From Malurus cyaneus samueli (taxonomy: Eukaryota > Chordata > Aves > Passeriformes > Maluridae): 64,000 bases of DNA. Location: contig CM019218.1 in assembly GCA_009741485.1 (NCBI GenBank), positions 35,774,387 to 35,838,386 on the forward strand. Direction: 5' to 3'. Numbering within the stretch: the first letter of the stretch is position 1; each line of letters opens with the position of its first letter. The translations under genes and the position numbers were made by a program. Of the stretch, positions 62,251 through 64,000 are shown piece after piece. The notes below the pieces were generated by a model. The model was given only the letters and a program-made list of their open reading frames with translations, did no database searches and was not told the origin of the DNA.

Positions 62251-64000
62251 GTTTGTTGTCTTTTTAAAATCTCATGAGGAGTGATGTTTGCTTGTTGATT
62301 GGAGGGAAATCTCCAAGGGACACAAAATGCTTTTCTTCACTTAAATCGTGTTAACCAGACCTACACAGGATGGCTACTAGTAGCACTGTCAGTCTTCTTT
62401 TGCCCAAGAGGCACATACTGCCATTGAACTTAGGCAACTTTGTTCATCTTATTTTCCCAGAAAGACCTACCATATATGAAGTTAATCCTTCATGCAGTGC
62501 CTGTTTATCAATTTCACCTGTTTGTGTCTTGCCCAGTCCAGCGTTTCTGGTCATTTCTGTGAGCAGCCATCTATTTGCTTATGGTCCATTCCAACTGCAC
62601 TCAGAGAGCTCTTACTTTCAGCTCTTATCAGTGCTGTGAAACTCTTCAAAAGACTTATCTTTTGAGTCAGATTCACCACTATGCCTTACTGGGTTTGTGA
62701 CATTGGTGTCAGAATGAAGCCAGAATAAACCAGCCAAACAGGAATCATGTGTTTCTTTTTAACCCAGCACCCCAGTGACTTTGTTTCTTTCCTCTCTTTC
62801 TGTGTTTTATACTGCAAAAAACTACCTTCAAAGATGACTTTGGATAAACACAGCTTTATTTTGACTGTATGCTTTTTTAAGTATATACTTTACCTCCTTC
62901 AAGAGACATCAAGGCAAAATAATAGCCTACATTTCACTCAGGTCTCTGCTATTAGAAGCTGCAGAATGGCTGTTCAGGCTGTCTCAGGAGTGCTAACCCA
63001 GCTCCTCTGGGGAATTCACTCTTTCACTGTGTGATCCTGTATGCCCAGGCAATGTGACAATTGGCATTTTCTGGAGCCTACAAAGGGTCTGCAGAATGGG
63101 AAAGGAACTGCTTGTCTCTGTGGGTTTGCTCCTAGAATGTAAGCTGTGTATTGGGCTTTCTGTGTGCCCTTTCCTTAATATTGTCCCAACCTGCAGAAGG
63201 AGGAGAGTGGCAGGACTGTACATAGTGAGCAGGCTGAGAGTGGTGCTGGTGCAACTCAGGGGAAGCTTCCCCTGAAGATGAAGAGAGGCTATTCACCATG
63301 GCTGACTGTCATTCTCACAGGAAGCCTGTACACACTTTTATTCCTCTTATGCTTACTACAGGGACATAAATAGCACTTAAGTAGTGCTTAAGTGTTGGAC
63401 TAACCCTTGGTCTGAGTGAGTTTCATGCTCTGTAAACTCTCTCTCATCATCTCGGTGCACAGTGAGGATGGAGAGCTCAGGCAGATTGAGTCACCCACTT
63501 TGTATGTCCTCCAGTTGCTCCAGGAGAGCTCTGCTGTAATGGAAAGCAGGGTCTCTGGGACTGATGGAAATCTCTCATGGGGACACATGCAGCAAGAATT
63601 TTGGCCCTCTATTCCTGTGCCTGGTAAAATTTGGTCAGTAACATATTTATGGAAGGGCTATTTTCTAAATTTTTTTTCCTGGAGCTTGCAATCCAGATTC
63701 TTGTAGGGTCTGGAGCACAGATACCCAGAGACTTGGTGGGGCCATCAGACCTGGCCTGATGGAAATGAATTCAAACAGATTAGTTCCCAGATCTTTCTAT
63801 TTCATAAGTCTCTTTGGATCCATCTCATGGCTTCTCCACTTCGCATCCTGCTGCTCCTTTACTGTCTCATGGTGGGACTTAGACTTGCAGAAATGCAGGC
63901 AGTGGGATGAAATCAGAGCTGAACATGGGTCCGTGGGTCTCCGAATCTGGGTCTCTGAGCATCATCACTGCAGAGTCACTATCAGGAAAAATGTTTCCAT
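62251..64000 (+). other. CREB3L1 intron 1, distal part in window
   Basis: This is non-coding sequence up to the window edge. The open frames are short and unrelated to the CREB3 family, and no convincing exon or repeat was recognised. Confidence 0.55.

Noticed and set aside
59204..64000. Search for CREB3L1 exon 2
   Set aside because: No frame resembles the family's next segment, so exon 2 must lie right of the window.

Overview
The window is vertebrate, almost certainly avian, nuclear DNA. The evidence is several CR1 LINE fragments with the bird-type 3' end (ATTCTATGAT), three CpG-rich islands in a moderate-GC background, and one coding exon with a proper splice donor. It is gene-poor. The only coding sequence I can name is the first coding exon of CREB3L1 (OASIS, an ER-membrane bZIP transcription factor) at 59090-59197 on the + strand. 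The rest of that gene lies beyond the right edge.

Layout. 1-11648 and 25493-36928 are two direct copies of the same ~11.5 kb sequence. They differ mainly by one-base insertions and deletions, often in homopolymers, which looks more like uncorrected long-read sequence than paralogue divergence. Between them, 11649-25492 reads as clean sequence. It holds a GC-rich patch, a CCAAT-box cluster, a candidate 72-base minus-strand exon, a large CpG island (about 15.4-16.95 kb), an AT-rich block with octamer and homeobox-type motifs, and two minus-strand CR1 fragments. 36929-39700 is ordinary intergenic sequence. 39770-41560 is a GC-rich island interrupted by tandem repeats: a 21-bp minisatellite, then about 1 kb of CACGGA-type hexamer array. 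Near-consensus CTCF motifs in divergent orientation flank it. 41600-58440 is intergenic with one clear CR1. 58480-59380 is the CREB3L1 CpG-island promoter and first coding exon. 59198-64000 is CREB3L1 intron 1.

Context. In human, PHF21A lies upstream of CREB3L1 in the opposite orientation. If that order holds here, the 15.4-16.95 kb island is the natural candidate for the PHF21A promoter, firing leftward. This is inference from synteny: I found no PHF21A coding exon in the window.

Most open frames in the window are chance frames in GC-rich or stop-poor repeat DNA and are not reported as genes. I saw no tRNA, rRNA, CRISPR array or intact mobile element. I saw no undescribed multi-gene system. 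The most notable items are the error-marked duplication and the repeat island between divergent CTCF motifs.
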